From the NCBI GenBank assembly GCA_934454845.1, contig CAKSGV010000035.1, positions 1 through 7,366 on the forward strand: 7,366 bases of DNA. The letters run 5' to 3'. The DNA is from an uncultured Eubacteriales bacterium (lineage in GTDB: Bacteria > Bacillota > Clostridia > Oscillospirales > Acutalibacteraceae). The notes beneath the pieces are model-generated. The model saw only the letters and a list, made by a program, of their open reading frames with translations. It was not told the origin of the DNA and made no database searches. A program made the position numbers and the translations under genes. Numbering within the stretch: position 1 is the stretch's first letter; each line of letters begins with the position of its first letter. Shown in pieces: positions 1 through 6,159 of this stretch.

Positions 1-28
1 TTCCTTGAAAATTCGGTCCGATTTTCCA

Positions 29-67
29 ACAAAGCAGGTTGTATCGCTTAAATACAACCTGCTTTGT
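29..67. repeat. 16-bp perfect inverted repeat (hairpin) at the broken 5' side of the GH31 gene
   Basis: Positions 29-44 are exactly complementary to 52-67, with a 7-base loop (45-51). The arm reads ACAAAGCAGGTTGTAT. The AAAGC...GCTTT edges resemble a bidirectional intrinsic terminator, but the T-tract is short. A second, weaker hairpin (GAAAAT at 7-12 with ATTTTC at 21-26) lies just upstream. The hairpin sits where the GH31 gene loses recognisable family sequence, so it may be a terminator, the end of an inserted element, or a contig-end artefact. The pairing is directly visible; the role is inference. Confidence 0.7.
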
Positions 68-1340
68 CTACAGTCTGTATTGTCCTTTTGAGAAAAGGAC
101 AATTCCCGATGAATTTTTCTCTATCCCTCAATACAATACTTGGATGCAATTCACATATGATCCCACTGCCGAGGGTGTTCTTAAATATGCACACGATATA
201 GTGGATAACGGCTTTCAGCCCGGAATTATTATGATTGACGAAGGCTGGCATACCCGCTATGGAATTTGGGAATTTGATAAAGCTAAATTTCCGAATCCGA
301 AAGAAACAATTGAAGAACTCCATTCGCTCGGATTTAAAGTTATGCTGTGGGTAGTCCCATATGTTACACCTGACGGGAAATATTTTGCGACTTCTATAAG
401 CAAAACTTTTGATCCCGAAAACTACAATAAAAGATATGTCAGAAACAAAGATGGCAGTATAATGTACTTTGCTTGGTGGAACGGCTTCAGTGCTCTTTTG
501 AATCTCTTAGACAAAACCGACAGTTCGGATTTTGATAAGAAGCTTGAATTTCTTATGAGCGAATATAATGTGGATGGTTTTAAATTTGACGGTGCCAATG
601 CAAACGGTCTTGGCAAAACAAACTGGAGAAACGGCATACCGAACGATTCCTTCGATCCTCATAATTATTCAATGGGTTACAATAATTTCGGAAAAAAATA
701 TAAATATCACGAATTTAAAGACACTTATAATATGTGCGGTAAATCCATTGCGGAGCGCTTGTGTGACAGAAACCACTCTTGGGAAAACGAAGGCCTTTCA
801 TCAATTATTCCGATGGCTCTCAGAGCGGGATTGCTCGGCTATCCGTATATCTGCCCGGATATGGTGGGAGGAGGAGAATGGAGCATAAGAGAGCTTCATC
901 TCGAAAAAATCGATCAGGAACTTTTTGTGAGAATGGCGCAAGCCTCTGCGCTTTTCCCGATGATGCAATTTTCTTGGGCTCCTTGGGAAGCTCTTGACGC
1001 AACGCATTTATCCTATGTGAAAAAAGCCGCCGAGCTTCACGCAAATATGGCCGATACTTTCCTGAAGCTTGCCGATCTTGCCTCAGAAACAGGTGAACCG
1101 ATAATGAGAAATCTTGAATATGTCGACCCGGGAAAAGGCTATGCGGAAATTGAAGATGAATTTATGCTCGGAAACGATATTCTTGTGGCTCCGGTTATCA
1201 AAAAAGGTGCCACAGAAAGAAATGTCATTTTCCCGGAAGGAAAATGGAAAGATCAAAATACCGGCAAAATATATTCCGGCAACACATCAGAAACAATATC
1301 TGCGGACATATCCGTTTTACCGTGGTTTAAAAGAATATAA
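39..1340 (+). pseudogene. Glycoside hydrolase family 31 protein, 5'-truncated (catalytic domain and C-terminus kept)
   Basis: This is an alpha-glycosidase of family GH31, resembling the branch that includes the animal protein MYORG. Visible landmarks, numbered from the TTG at 39, are PQYNTW (30-35) opening the barrel, MIDEGW (65-70), KFDGAN with the probable nucleophile Asp184, and PDMVGGG with the probable acid/base Asp274. A C-terminal beta domain follows and ends naturally in LPWFKRI. Family members are usually 600 residues or more, with an N-terminal beta-sandwich that is absent here. In-frame sequence upstream reaches a TGA at 6-8. The first residues (to about 15) overlap a perfect hairpin and do not look like GH31, the TTG has no clear ribosome binding site, and the first in-frame ATG is inside the barrel (144). 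I therefore read it as a remnant. It could instead be a gene split by a frameshift or by an assembly edge. Substrate cannot be told; alpha-glucoside or alpha-galactoside are both possible. Confidence 0.75.
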
Positions 1341-2901
1341 CTTTATTATAAATAATGAGCATACACTTTTGTGTATGCCCATTATTGCTTTTCGAAACTT
1401 TTGGTGGAGCAACATTGTTTATAGATGAACACTTATGTAAGGTATCGGAGCAGCCGTTAAAGGCTGCCTCGATATCATCAATAGGAATGTTTTTGGCTTC
1501 CATCATTTGATTGCTTGCGTTAAACACAATATCCAAATGATCATCGTAAAGGTAAATTGCATTGACAAAAATGTTGATTATCGCCCGTTTTTTATTGATA
1601 TCATCCGCGGGAAGCATGAGCACATAATCCAGAAACGCTGCTATTTGGGCCTCGCTCAGTACCGTGCGCTTGTTTTCTTCTTTCGCAAGCTCAATTAACA
1701 GCTTTTCTTTTTCGGCGGTGCGGGCATTGATGCGTTCTGTAATCATTTCGGTATTTTCCCCGCGTTCGAGGCTGTTCCAAAGATTCTCAATGGCTGTATC
1801 CAAATTTTTAACGGCACTTTTGAGATTTTTGACGGCAAGATTATCGCTGTCGTTTGCGCAATACTTTCCGACCTGTGACGCAATATATTTACAGTTCTCC
1901 TTTGTCAGCATTGTTAGGCAGGTCTTTACAACAATATCCTCAATAATTGATTTGCTTATAATTTTTTTATTGCATTTCTTTTTGCGCGCCTTTTTGCAGC
2001 AGTAATAATGATACTGCTTTCCGTTTCGGCTTGTACCCCCGTAACCGACCATCATCTCCTTACAGTATCCGCAAAACAATTTTGTTGTAAGCAGGTATTC
2101 ACCCTCGCCCTGAGTGCGCGCAGGAGCGTCCTTGTTTTTGTTTACAATGTCTTGCACACGATAAAATAAATCATCCTCTAAAATTCTCGGCATTCCGTTT
2201 GGTGTTTCCGTCCCTTTGTAAATATAAAATCCGATATATCTCCTGTTGGTCAACATTTTGCCTAAGCTGTTCATACTGAAATCTTTGTTTATTGAGGTTT
2301 TTACTCCTCGGCGCTGCAAATCCTTTACAATAGAGGTTTTGGTTTCTCCGGCAGAGTATCTTTCAAATATTTCTTTCACGATTGCCGCGCCTTCGGGGTC
2401 AATGCTGAAGGTTCTGTCTGCGTTCACCTTATATCCGAGTCCGGGGTTGCTGCCGTTTGAAAGACACTTTTCGGCATTTATATCCATACCTCGCCGTATT
2501 TTCTGAGAAAGCTCGGCGGAATAGTATTCCGCCATACTTTCAAGCACACCCTCAACAAGTATTCCCGACGGATCGTCTGCAATATTTTCCTTGGCGGAAA
2601 TGACTCTGACGCCGTTCTTTTTCAGCTTTGCCTTATTGATAGCGCTGTCAAATCGGTTTCTTGCAAATCGGTCAAGCTGATAAACAATCACCCCTTCGAA
2701 GGTATGTTTATCGCTGTCCATTAACATTCTTTGCAGACTCGGGCGATTATCGTTTGTACCTGTCTGCGCACGGTCAATATATTCACCGACTACATTCATT
2801 TGGTTTGCTTCTGCGTAAGCGTAGCAAACCTTTAGCTGCCCCTCAATAGACTGCTCGGTTTGGCTGTGGCTTGAAAACCGAGCATATATTACTACATTCA
2901 T
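1327..2901 (-). CDS. Large serine recombinase (site-specific integrase/excisionase)
   Basis: This is a 524-aa recombinase that should catalyse integration and excision of the element through a Ser-DNA intermediate. The resolvase catalytic domain (1-145) shows YARFS with the likely nucleophile Ser10, the SIEGQ motif at 18-22 and the YQLDRFARNR motif (74-83). The recombinase DNA-binding domain spans about 150-260 (GYKV, LTNRRYIG). A zinc ribbon follows, with Cys277, Cys280, Cys301/302 and Cys310. A coiled coil lies at about 352-412. The ATG is preceded by AAAGGGAGG (GGGAGG at 2907-2912), a strong ribosome binding site. The last ~30 residues (after about 490) do not look like family sequence: they are encoded across the host gene's terminator and overlap the GH31 stop by 14 bases. 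The native protein before integration may thus end differently. Its place at the element edge is typical of such integrases. Confidence 0.95.
   Translation of the reverse strand: MNVVIYARFSSHSQTEQSIEGQLKVCYAYAEANQMNVVGEYIDRAQTGTNDNRPSLQRMLMDSDKHTFEGVIVYQLDRFARNRFDSAINKAKLKKNGVRVISAKENIADDPSGILVEGVLESMAEYYSAELSQKIRRGMDINAEKCLSNGSNPGLGYKVNADRTFSIDPEGAAIVKEIFERYSAGETKTSIVKDLQRRGVKTSINKDFSMNSLGKMLTNRRYIGFYIYKGTETPNGMPRILEDDLFYRVQDIVNKNKDAPARTQGEGEYLLTTKLFCGYCKEMMVGYGGTSRNGKQYHYYCCKKARKKKCNKKIISKSIIEDIVVKTCLTMLTKENCKYIASQVGKYCANDSDNLAVKNLKSAVKNLDTAIENLWNSLERGENTEMITERINARTAEKEKLLIELAKEENKRTVLSEAQIAAFLDYVLMLPADDINKKRAIINIFVNAIYLYDDHLDIVFNASNQMMEAKNIPIDDIEAAFNGCSDTLHKCSSINNVAPPKVSKSNNGHTQKCMLIIYNKVIFF
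1351..1386 (+). terminator. Intrinsic terminator of the GH31 gene
   Basis: AATAATG (1351-1357) pairs with CATTATT (1380-1386) and GCATACAC (1359-1366) pairs with GTGTATGC (1371-1378). There is one A-C mismatch and a TTTT loop, followed by GCTTTT on the plus strand. It starts 10 bases after the GH31 stop. The same bases are read on the minus strand as the last codons of the serine recombinase, which suggests host DNA fused to the recombinase gene. Confidence 0.7.
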
Positions 2902-2934
2902 AATAGCCTCCCTTTCAAATATAGTTTCAAGCTT

Positions 2935-2962
2935 ATTTTACCGAATACACTTTTTATTGCAA
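2935..2962 (-). promoter_or_regulatory. Candidate sigma-A promoter of the serine recombinase
   Basis: On the minus strand, TTGCAA (2957-2962) and TAAAAT (2935-2940) are separated by 16 bases and lie about 35 bases upstream of the recombinase ATG. The -35 box falls in an AT-rich dyad (TTGCA...TGCAA, 2957-2970) that could also serve as an operator. Supported only by match to the consensus. Confidence 0.45.
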
Positions 2963-2973
2963 ATATGCAAATT

Positions 2974-2998
2974 GCCCACCGCCAAAGTGACGGTGGGC
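2974..2998 (-). terminator. GC-rich hairpin between the 53-aa ORF and the recombinase gene
   Basis: GCCCACCG (2974-2981) pairs perfectly with CGGTGGGC (2991-2998) around a 9-base loop. It lies just past the stop of the 53-aa ORF, so it probably ends the mobilization transcript before the recombinase promoter. The minus-strand tail is only AATTT, whereas the plus-strand tail is TTTT, so direction is uncertain and it may work both ways. Confidence 0.55.
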
Positions 2999-3005
2999 TT
3001 TTGAG

Positions 3006-3167
3006 TCAATCCTTTACCTGTTCCTTAATCCAATTTTCATAATACTGTTTACCTTCCTCGCTTTGATAAAATTGTTTGATTTCCGATGATAAAAAGAGAG
3101 CAAAGGAGGACAATAATTTCTTGTCAAACTCACACTTAGAAATTGGAGTTTTACAATTCTCCTCCAT
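3006..3167 (-). CDS. Small protein of 53 aa downstream of the ParB-like gene
   Basis: I do not recognise a named family. The ORF starts at ATG (3165-3167) and ends at TGA (3006-3008), giving an acidic and aromatic-rich peptide with SEEGKQYYENWIKEQ near the C-terminus and a hydrophobic stretch SSFALFLSS in the middle. It has no signal peptide. The start is well supported: AAGGAG (3176-3181) sits 8 bases upstream and overlaps the TAA stop of the ParB-like gene, so translation is probably coupled to it. A GC-rich hairpin follows the stop. Composition and placement argue for a real gene; the function is unknown, and a small partner or regulator of the ParB-like protein is only a guess. Confidence 0.75.
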   Translation of the reverse strand: MEENCKTPISKCEFDKKLLSSFALFLSSEIKQFYQSEEGKQYYENWIKEQVKD

Positions 3168-3179
3168 CTGTCACTCTCC

Positions 3180-4064
3180 TTATCTCGCGTCGCGGTTATG
3201 ATGACGGTTATAGTATTGCTTGAACAGACTTATAGCGAGTTCGGATATTTGCTGAGGTGTAAAATCTTGCGGCACATATTTGCGAATATCATCCATCGAA
3301 ATTTTCAGCTTTTCAACCTGATTAGGTTTAACCTCTGCCATAATTTCGGCTACGGTATCGTAGTCAAGTTTGCCTTCTTGAAAAGCGGCGCGCATACGGC
3401 GGGCTTGTGCGTGGGACGGAAAGCTTTCCGTTTCATCAATACGGTCAATGACATCTCTTTGTGCTTCTTCGTTTAGGAAAGATAATTCGTAAGCAGGCAG
3501 CATTTTCATTTTGCCGTTATCCACAAACTCTTGAAGTTCGGGAACGAGATAGGTTAAACGGATATATCGCTGTATTTGTCTCGCAGAATCTTTTGAGCTT
3601 TCAGCTATGGTTTCGTCACTTCTCAACTTCGTGCCATAATGGCACGAAGTTTTGCCTTGATGCTTAATCGCATCAAGTTTCATTCTATACGACCGCGCCT
3701 TTTCCATAAGGGATAGGTTCTCACGCTGACAGTTTGAATCTACCATTAAAATCGTGGCTTGGTCACGGTCGATAAAATGGACAACCGCCGGTACTTCTTT
3801 CATTTCAAGAAGCTCGGCGGCGTGTACTCTGCGGTGTCCGGATATGATTTCGTATTCGTCCTGTTTCTCCTCAAGCGGGCGGACGATAATGCGGTTTAGA
3901 AATCCGTATTCTTTTATACTTTCGGTTAACTCCGTCATTGAATCATCGTCAAGCACTTTGTAGGGGTGATCCTCAAAGGGGTGAAGCTTTTCAAGCTTAA
4001 TGTTCATAAGCTTCGGTTTAGGTTCCTTTACTACCTTTTCGGCAGACATTTTAGTTTCTTTCAT
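3180..4064 (-). CDS. ParB/Spo0J-family partition-like DNA-binding protein
   Basis: This 294-aa protein belongs to the ParB/Spo0J family of CTP-binding DNA clamps, which bind parS-like sites for segregation or gene control. The N-terminal ParB domain spans about 20-115: LHPFEDHPYK, then GFLNRIIVRP, then the signature ISGHRRVHAAELL (74-86) and VDSNCQREN (108-116). A helix-turn-helix region follows (about 117-185, with ARQIQRYIRLTYLVPEL). The C-terminal part is charged and less familiar. The ATG at 4064 was chosen because AGGAG (4075-4079) and AAGGA precede it; a TTG at 4187 would add 41 unlikely residues. No ParA ATPase is visible in the window. The gene overlaps the upstream 36-aa ORF by ATGA, and a 53-aa ORF starts 12 bases after it. 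Two perfect palindromes lie inside the coding sequence (3416-3431 and 3625-3651). Confidence 0.9.
   Translation of the reverse strand: MKETKMSAEKVVKEPKPKLMNIKLEKLHPFEDHPYKVLDDDSMTELTESIKEYGFLNRIIVRPLEEKQDEYEIISGHRRVHAAELLEMKEVPAVVHFIDRDQATILMVDSNCQRENLSLMEKARSYRMKLDAIKHQGKTSCHYGTKLRSDETIAESSKDSARQIQRYIRLTYLVPELQEFVDNGKMKMLPAYELSFLNEEAQRDVIDRIDETESFPSHAQARRMRAAFQEGKLDYDTVAEIMAEVKPNQVEKLKISMDDIRKYVPQDFTPQQISELAISLFKQYYNRHHNRDAR
3416..3431. repeat. 16-bp perfect palindrome inside the ParB-like gene
   Basis: The sequence is ACGGAAAGCTTTCCGT, identical on both strands. It has the length and symmetry of classical parS sites but not their sequence. One such palindrome in about 7 kb is not strongly unexpected by chance. 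Confidence 0.6.
3625..3651. repeat. 27-bp perfect palindrome inside the ParB-like gene
   Basis: AACTTCGTGCCAT (3625-3637) is the exact reverse complement of 3639-3651, with a single central base (3638). It lies in the linker encoding TSCHYGTKL of the ParB-like protein, just before its helix-turn-helix segment. It could be a binding site for the ParB-like protein or a stable mRNA hairpin. The symmetry is directly seen; either role is inference. Confidence 0.75.
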
Positions 4065-4171
4065 AAATTCCTTTCTCCTGATTTTAATTTCTTTTTGTCT
4101 GCCGTTCCTGTTGTAGAAAATTGTGTATATAAAAATATGATTGAAACGGCAGCGTAGTTTGTTTGTCTCAT
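4061..4171 (-). CDS. Small ORF of 36 aa coupled to the ParB-like gene
   Basis: Not a family I recognise. ATG (4169-4171) to TGA (4061-4063) encodes a peptide beginning MRQTNYAAVSIIFLYTQFS and ending in a basic tail (KKKLKSGERNL). Its stop overlaps the ParB-like start as ATGA, a classic translational coupling arrangement. A modest ribosome binding site (GAAAGG) lies 8 bases before the ATG. It fills most of the gap between the relaxase and ParB-like genes. It may be a leader peptide controlling the downstream gene, or a small protein in its own right. Confidence 0.5.
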   Translation of the reverse strand: MRQTNYAAVSIIFLYTQFSTTGTADKKKLKSGERNL

Positions 4172-4253
4172 AATTACTGCCTTTCAAAGAATTTGTTTGT
4201 GGTTGTTAATTGCCCGTTAAGGTCCACGAATATATAAGCCGGTAAACAATATA

Positions 4254-5609
4254 CTATTTCGTCCTTTCATAAGTTTTTCTTTCGATTTGATATTCCTTGT
4301 CAAGTAAATCAATAAGGCGGGGCGACTTATTATAAATCTGCTCCGCCTGTTTAAGCTTCTTGCGTAACGGCGTAATGTGCGCGGTTATGACCTTGCGCTC
4401 ATCCTTGTACTGTTGTTTTCCTTCCGGTGCTTTTGCTCGACGACGCTTGTTATCGGTAAGGGCGCGATTGCGTTCAAATTCGCTTATTTCCGCTTTAGTT
4501 GTGTCAATATAATTTTTGATATCCGTCATTGTATTGAGCTTTTCAGCTTGCAAAAAGCGGTATTCGCTGACATACTTCTTTACATTGCGTACCTCATGCC
4601 GCAATTCAACATCTGCAATAACAAAATCTTTTACTGTCCTTGCTATTTCAAACAATGATAGGATGATATAAAATACCGCGCTGACAAGTACCTTCGAAGG
4701 ATCTTTGGCGTGGTCTACGGTAAAATCAAGTTGATTTATTAGCTTGATAATGGGTGCTTGCTTTGCCTTGTACGGTAAATGAGTGTTCCATTCGTCATAG
4801 AAGTAATAGTTGCCTTTGTTTTTAGAGAAGCACGCCTCAAGGGTTGTTTCCGTAATCCCGATGCTTTTAAGCCGCACGGCTCTGTCCCAACCTTTATGCT
4901 TAATAGATAACCGCCGCCAGTCGATAGAGTAGCCGAGTCCCCATAACTGCCGTTCAAATTCCGAGCCGTTTGATGAATACTGCAAGCAATAGTCAATATC
5001 CTTTTTCAACATATCACGATGCGTCATCTGCCCGTTTCTGTGCGCCCAATATTCTTTCTTTTGCCCTTTACTGTAAAAGCTACTGTTTTGGAGAATGGAT
5101 AAACCGTGCTCTCGGCAAACCTCATCGGATACCTTTCGCAGTTCCAAATGATCACCGATTTTATTCTTGAATTTTGAGCCATCCTTGAATGAACAGGGGT
5201 TTACGACGAAGTGACAATGCAGGTTATCCGTGTTCAAGTGGACGGTAACAAGTACCTGATATTTATCGCCAAACATACGCCTTGCTGTTTCCTTGCCGAT
5301 TTCAAACGCTTCTTCAGGTGTGACTTCGGCTGACTTAAAGCTCTGTATTCCGTGATAGGCAACAACCTTACCTTTCATACCAAACCGCCGCTGTACGGCT
5401 ATCATCTCAGTATAGGCGTTTTGCTTCGAGCAGTTGATACCGCCGACAAAAACCTGCCTATCCGTTTTATTATCGTTTTCTGCGTAGCGTAAGGCGGAAT
5501 ATAAATCCTTGTCAAGACATTCTTTCGGTGTGGTTTTATCGGGATTATCGGCATAGTCAAGCGTAGCCTTTAAGTTTCCGTAGACCGGCCAGAATCTTGT
5601 GACAGCCAT
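4254..5609 (-). CDS. MOBP-type relaxase/mobilization nuclease
   Basis: This 451-aa relaxase should nick oriT, stay attached to the 5' end through a tyrosine, and lead the strand into a recipient. The relaxase domain covers roughly 1-260. Visible motifs are YADNPDKT (Tyr19, the likely catalytic residue), AYHGIQSF (His86) and the metal-binding triad in VHLNTDNLHCH (His124, His131, His133). A hydrophobic stretch at about 307-322 is followed by a long charged helix region (about 345-445) likely to form a coiled coil. The start at 5609 has AAGGAG (5621-5626) 11 bases upstream, and its first 40 bases overlap the end of mobC in another frame, so the two are probably coupled. No secretion genes are seen, so transfer may rely on a helper element. 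Family assignment is strong; the exact MOBP subgroup is not decided. Confidence 0.93.
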   Translation of the reverse strand: MAVTRFWPVYGNLKATLDYADNPDKTTPKECLDKDLYSALRYAENDNKTDRQVFVGGINCSKQNAYTEMIAVQRRFGMKGKVVAYHGIQSFKSAEVTPEEAFEIGKETARRMFGDKYQVLVTVHLNTDNLHCHFVVNPCSFKDGSKFKNKIGDHLELRKVSDEVCREHGLSILQNSSFYSKGQKKEYWAHRNGQMTHRDMLKKDIDYCLQYSSNGSEFERQLWGLGYSIDWRRLSIKHKGWDRAVRLKSIGITETTLEACFSKNKGNYYFYDEWNTHLPYKAKQAPIIKLINQLDFTVDHAKDPSKVLVSAVFYIILSLFEIARTVKDFVIADVELRHEVRNVKKYVSEYRFLQAEKLNTMTDIKNYIDTTKAEISEFERNRALTDNKRRRAKAPEGKQQYKDERKVITAHITPLRKKLKQAEQIYNKSPRLIDLLDKEYQIERKTYERTK

Positions 5610-5893
5610 ATTTCATCACGCTCCTTTCCGGGCAACAGCAAAGTTTCAGATATTTCTTTTAGTAGATTGTAAATTTGGTTATTTAGTTTTGAAGAAGTGG
5701 TTTTATCCTCCAATCGGCCGACTTTTTCAAGCAAAACAAAAAGAGCATCCGGCGGAACCGTTTTCGGTTCGTAGCCTAACGCTCTTTGTTTGACATATTC
5801 AGTTGTGGATATCCCGCACTTTTTTGCTGTTGCCTTGATTTTCTGCTTTTCTTTATCCGTAACTCTTACGGATATTCGTATATCTTTTCCCGT
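5570..5893 (-). CDS. mobC: MobC-like relaxosome accessory protein with a non-standard (ACG) or lost start codon
   Basis: This 107-aa protein has a ribbon-helix-helix-type N-terminus (GKDIRISVRVTDKEKQKIK, then KKCGISTTEYVKQRALG) and a helical C-terminal part (VGRLEDKTTSSKLNNQIYNLL), as in MobC proteins that bind oriT beside the relaxase. It overlaps the relaxase start by 40 bases. The frame has no ATG, GTG or TTG near its beginning: an in-frame TGA lies at 5900-5902 and the best-placed codon is ACG (5891-5893), 10 bases after a strong AAAGGAG (5904-5910). ACG is one transition from ATG and leads directly into the conserved GKDIRISV. Alternatively, the ATG at 5901-5903 was the start and one extra base in the GGGAAAA run broke the frame. 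The coding identity is firm; the start and whether it is expressed are not. Confidence 0.8.
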   Translation of the reverse strand, partial: TGKDIRISVRVTDKEKQKIKATAKKCGISTTEYVKQRALGYEPKTVPPDALFVLLEKVGRLEDKTTSSKLNNQIYNLLKEISETLLLPGKERDEIWLSQDSGRSTET

Positions 5894-5910
5894 ATAGTAT
5901 CATCTCCTTT

Positions 5911-6021
5911 CTCACGGGGGATTGGGGGCTGCACCCCCAAAAGAGTCAGCCGTTTTCGGCTGTGATTGGGACTTTCGCGGCACACAAAGTCCCTGCTTGC
6001 TAAGGTGTGAGACACACCTTA
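5911..6021. other. Candidate origin of transfer (oriT) with four consecutive inverted repeats
   Basis: Four perfect inverted repeats lie head to tail directly upstream of mobC: TTGGGGG/CCCCCAA (5922-5940), CAGCCG/CGGCTG (5947-5962), GGGACTTT/AAAGTCCC (5968-5993, 10-base loop) and TAAGGTGTG/CACACCTTA (6001-6021, 3-base loop). Clusters like this upstream of mobC and relaxase genes are typical of oriT regions. I cannot place the nick with confidence; the single-stranded parts near 5976-5985 and 5994-6000 are reasonable places to look. The first repeat may instead act as a terminator or in mobC control. Confidence 0.65.
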
Positions 6022-6159
6022 ATCTTTAATGATAGTTTTGCTTTTTATACCCTCATAGGCATTACCTCTTTTCTTAAATTTTGTATAATAAAAGACCGAC
6101 TTTTCAGCCGATCCGATATTATTCCTTTTCGGAAGCGGTTTCCGAAATTCATTAAACAT
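6019..6159 (-). CDS. Possible small protein of 46 aa upstream of oriT
   Basis: ATG (6157-6159) to TAA (6019-6021) encodes a basic peptide starting MFNEFRKPLPKRNNIG and ending KSKTIIKD. It overlaps the last codons of the AT-hook-like gene by 8 bases, which would allow coupling, and fills the gap up to the oriT candidate. There is no clear ribosome binding site of its own, its stop lies in the last oriT inverted repeat, and its start region carries one copy of a palindromic repeat. I see no known domain. It may be chance, or a small DNA-binding mobilization protein. Confidence 0.35.
   Translation of the reverse strand: MFNEFRKPLPKRNNIGSAEKSVFYYTKFKKRGNAYEGIKSKTIIKD
6126..6147. repeat. Palindromic 22-bp repeat, copy 1
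   Basis: TTTCGGAA (6127-6134) and TTCCGAAA (6140-6147) form 8-bp arms around GCGGT. It matches copy 2 (6531-6552) at 21 of 22 bases; the one difference is in the loop. It lies just after the stop codon of the AT-hook-like gene. Confidence 0.7.

Noticed and set aside
1401..1410. GCTCCACCAA on the minus strand, like the 3' end of a tRNA (possible tRNA attachment site)
   Set aside because: No T-arm or other tRNA parts precede it on that strand, so there is no tRNA gene here and the match is too short to call an attachment core.
1664..2005. Plus-strand open frame of 113 codons
   Set aside because: It lies wholly inside the recombinase gene, has low-complexity Phe/Ser/Leu-rich sequence typical of an antisense shadow, and no ribosome binding site.
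4065..4187. N-terminal extension of the ParB-like protein from a TTG at 4187
   Set aside because: The added 41 residues are not family-like, and the ATG at 4064 has a better ribosome binding site; another frame in this stretch encodes the coupled 36-aa ORF.
4739..4996. Minus-strand open frame of 85 codons
   Set aside because: It is an alternative frame inside the relaxase gene, which has clear family motifs.
5884..5891. GGGAAAA as a programmed frameshift heptamer in mobC
   Set aside because: Joining the ATG at 5901-5903 to the MobC frame needs a +1 shift, whereas this type of heptamer supports -1 slippage, and the reading phase does not fit.
5911..6021. CRISPR-like array
   Set aside because: The repeats are four different inverted repeats, not copies of one direct repeat with spacers.
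6084..6089. TATAAT on the plus strand as a promoter
   Set aside because: No good -35 box at 16-18 bases and no plus-strand gene downstream.
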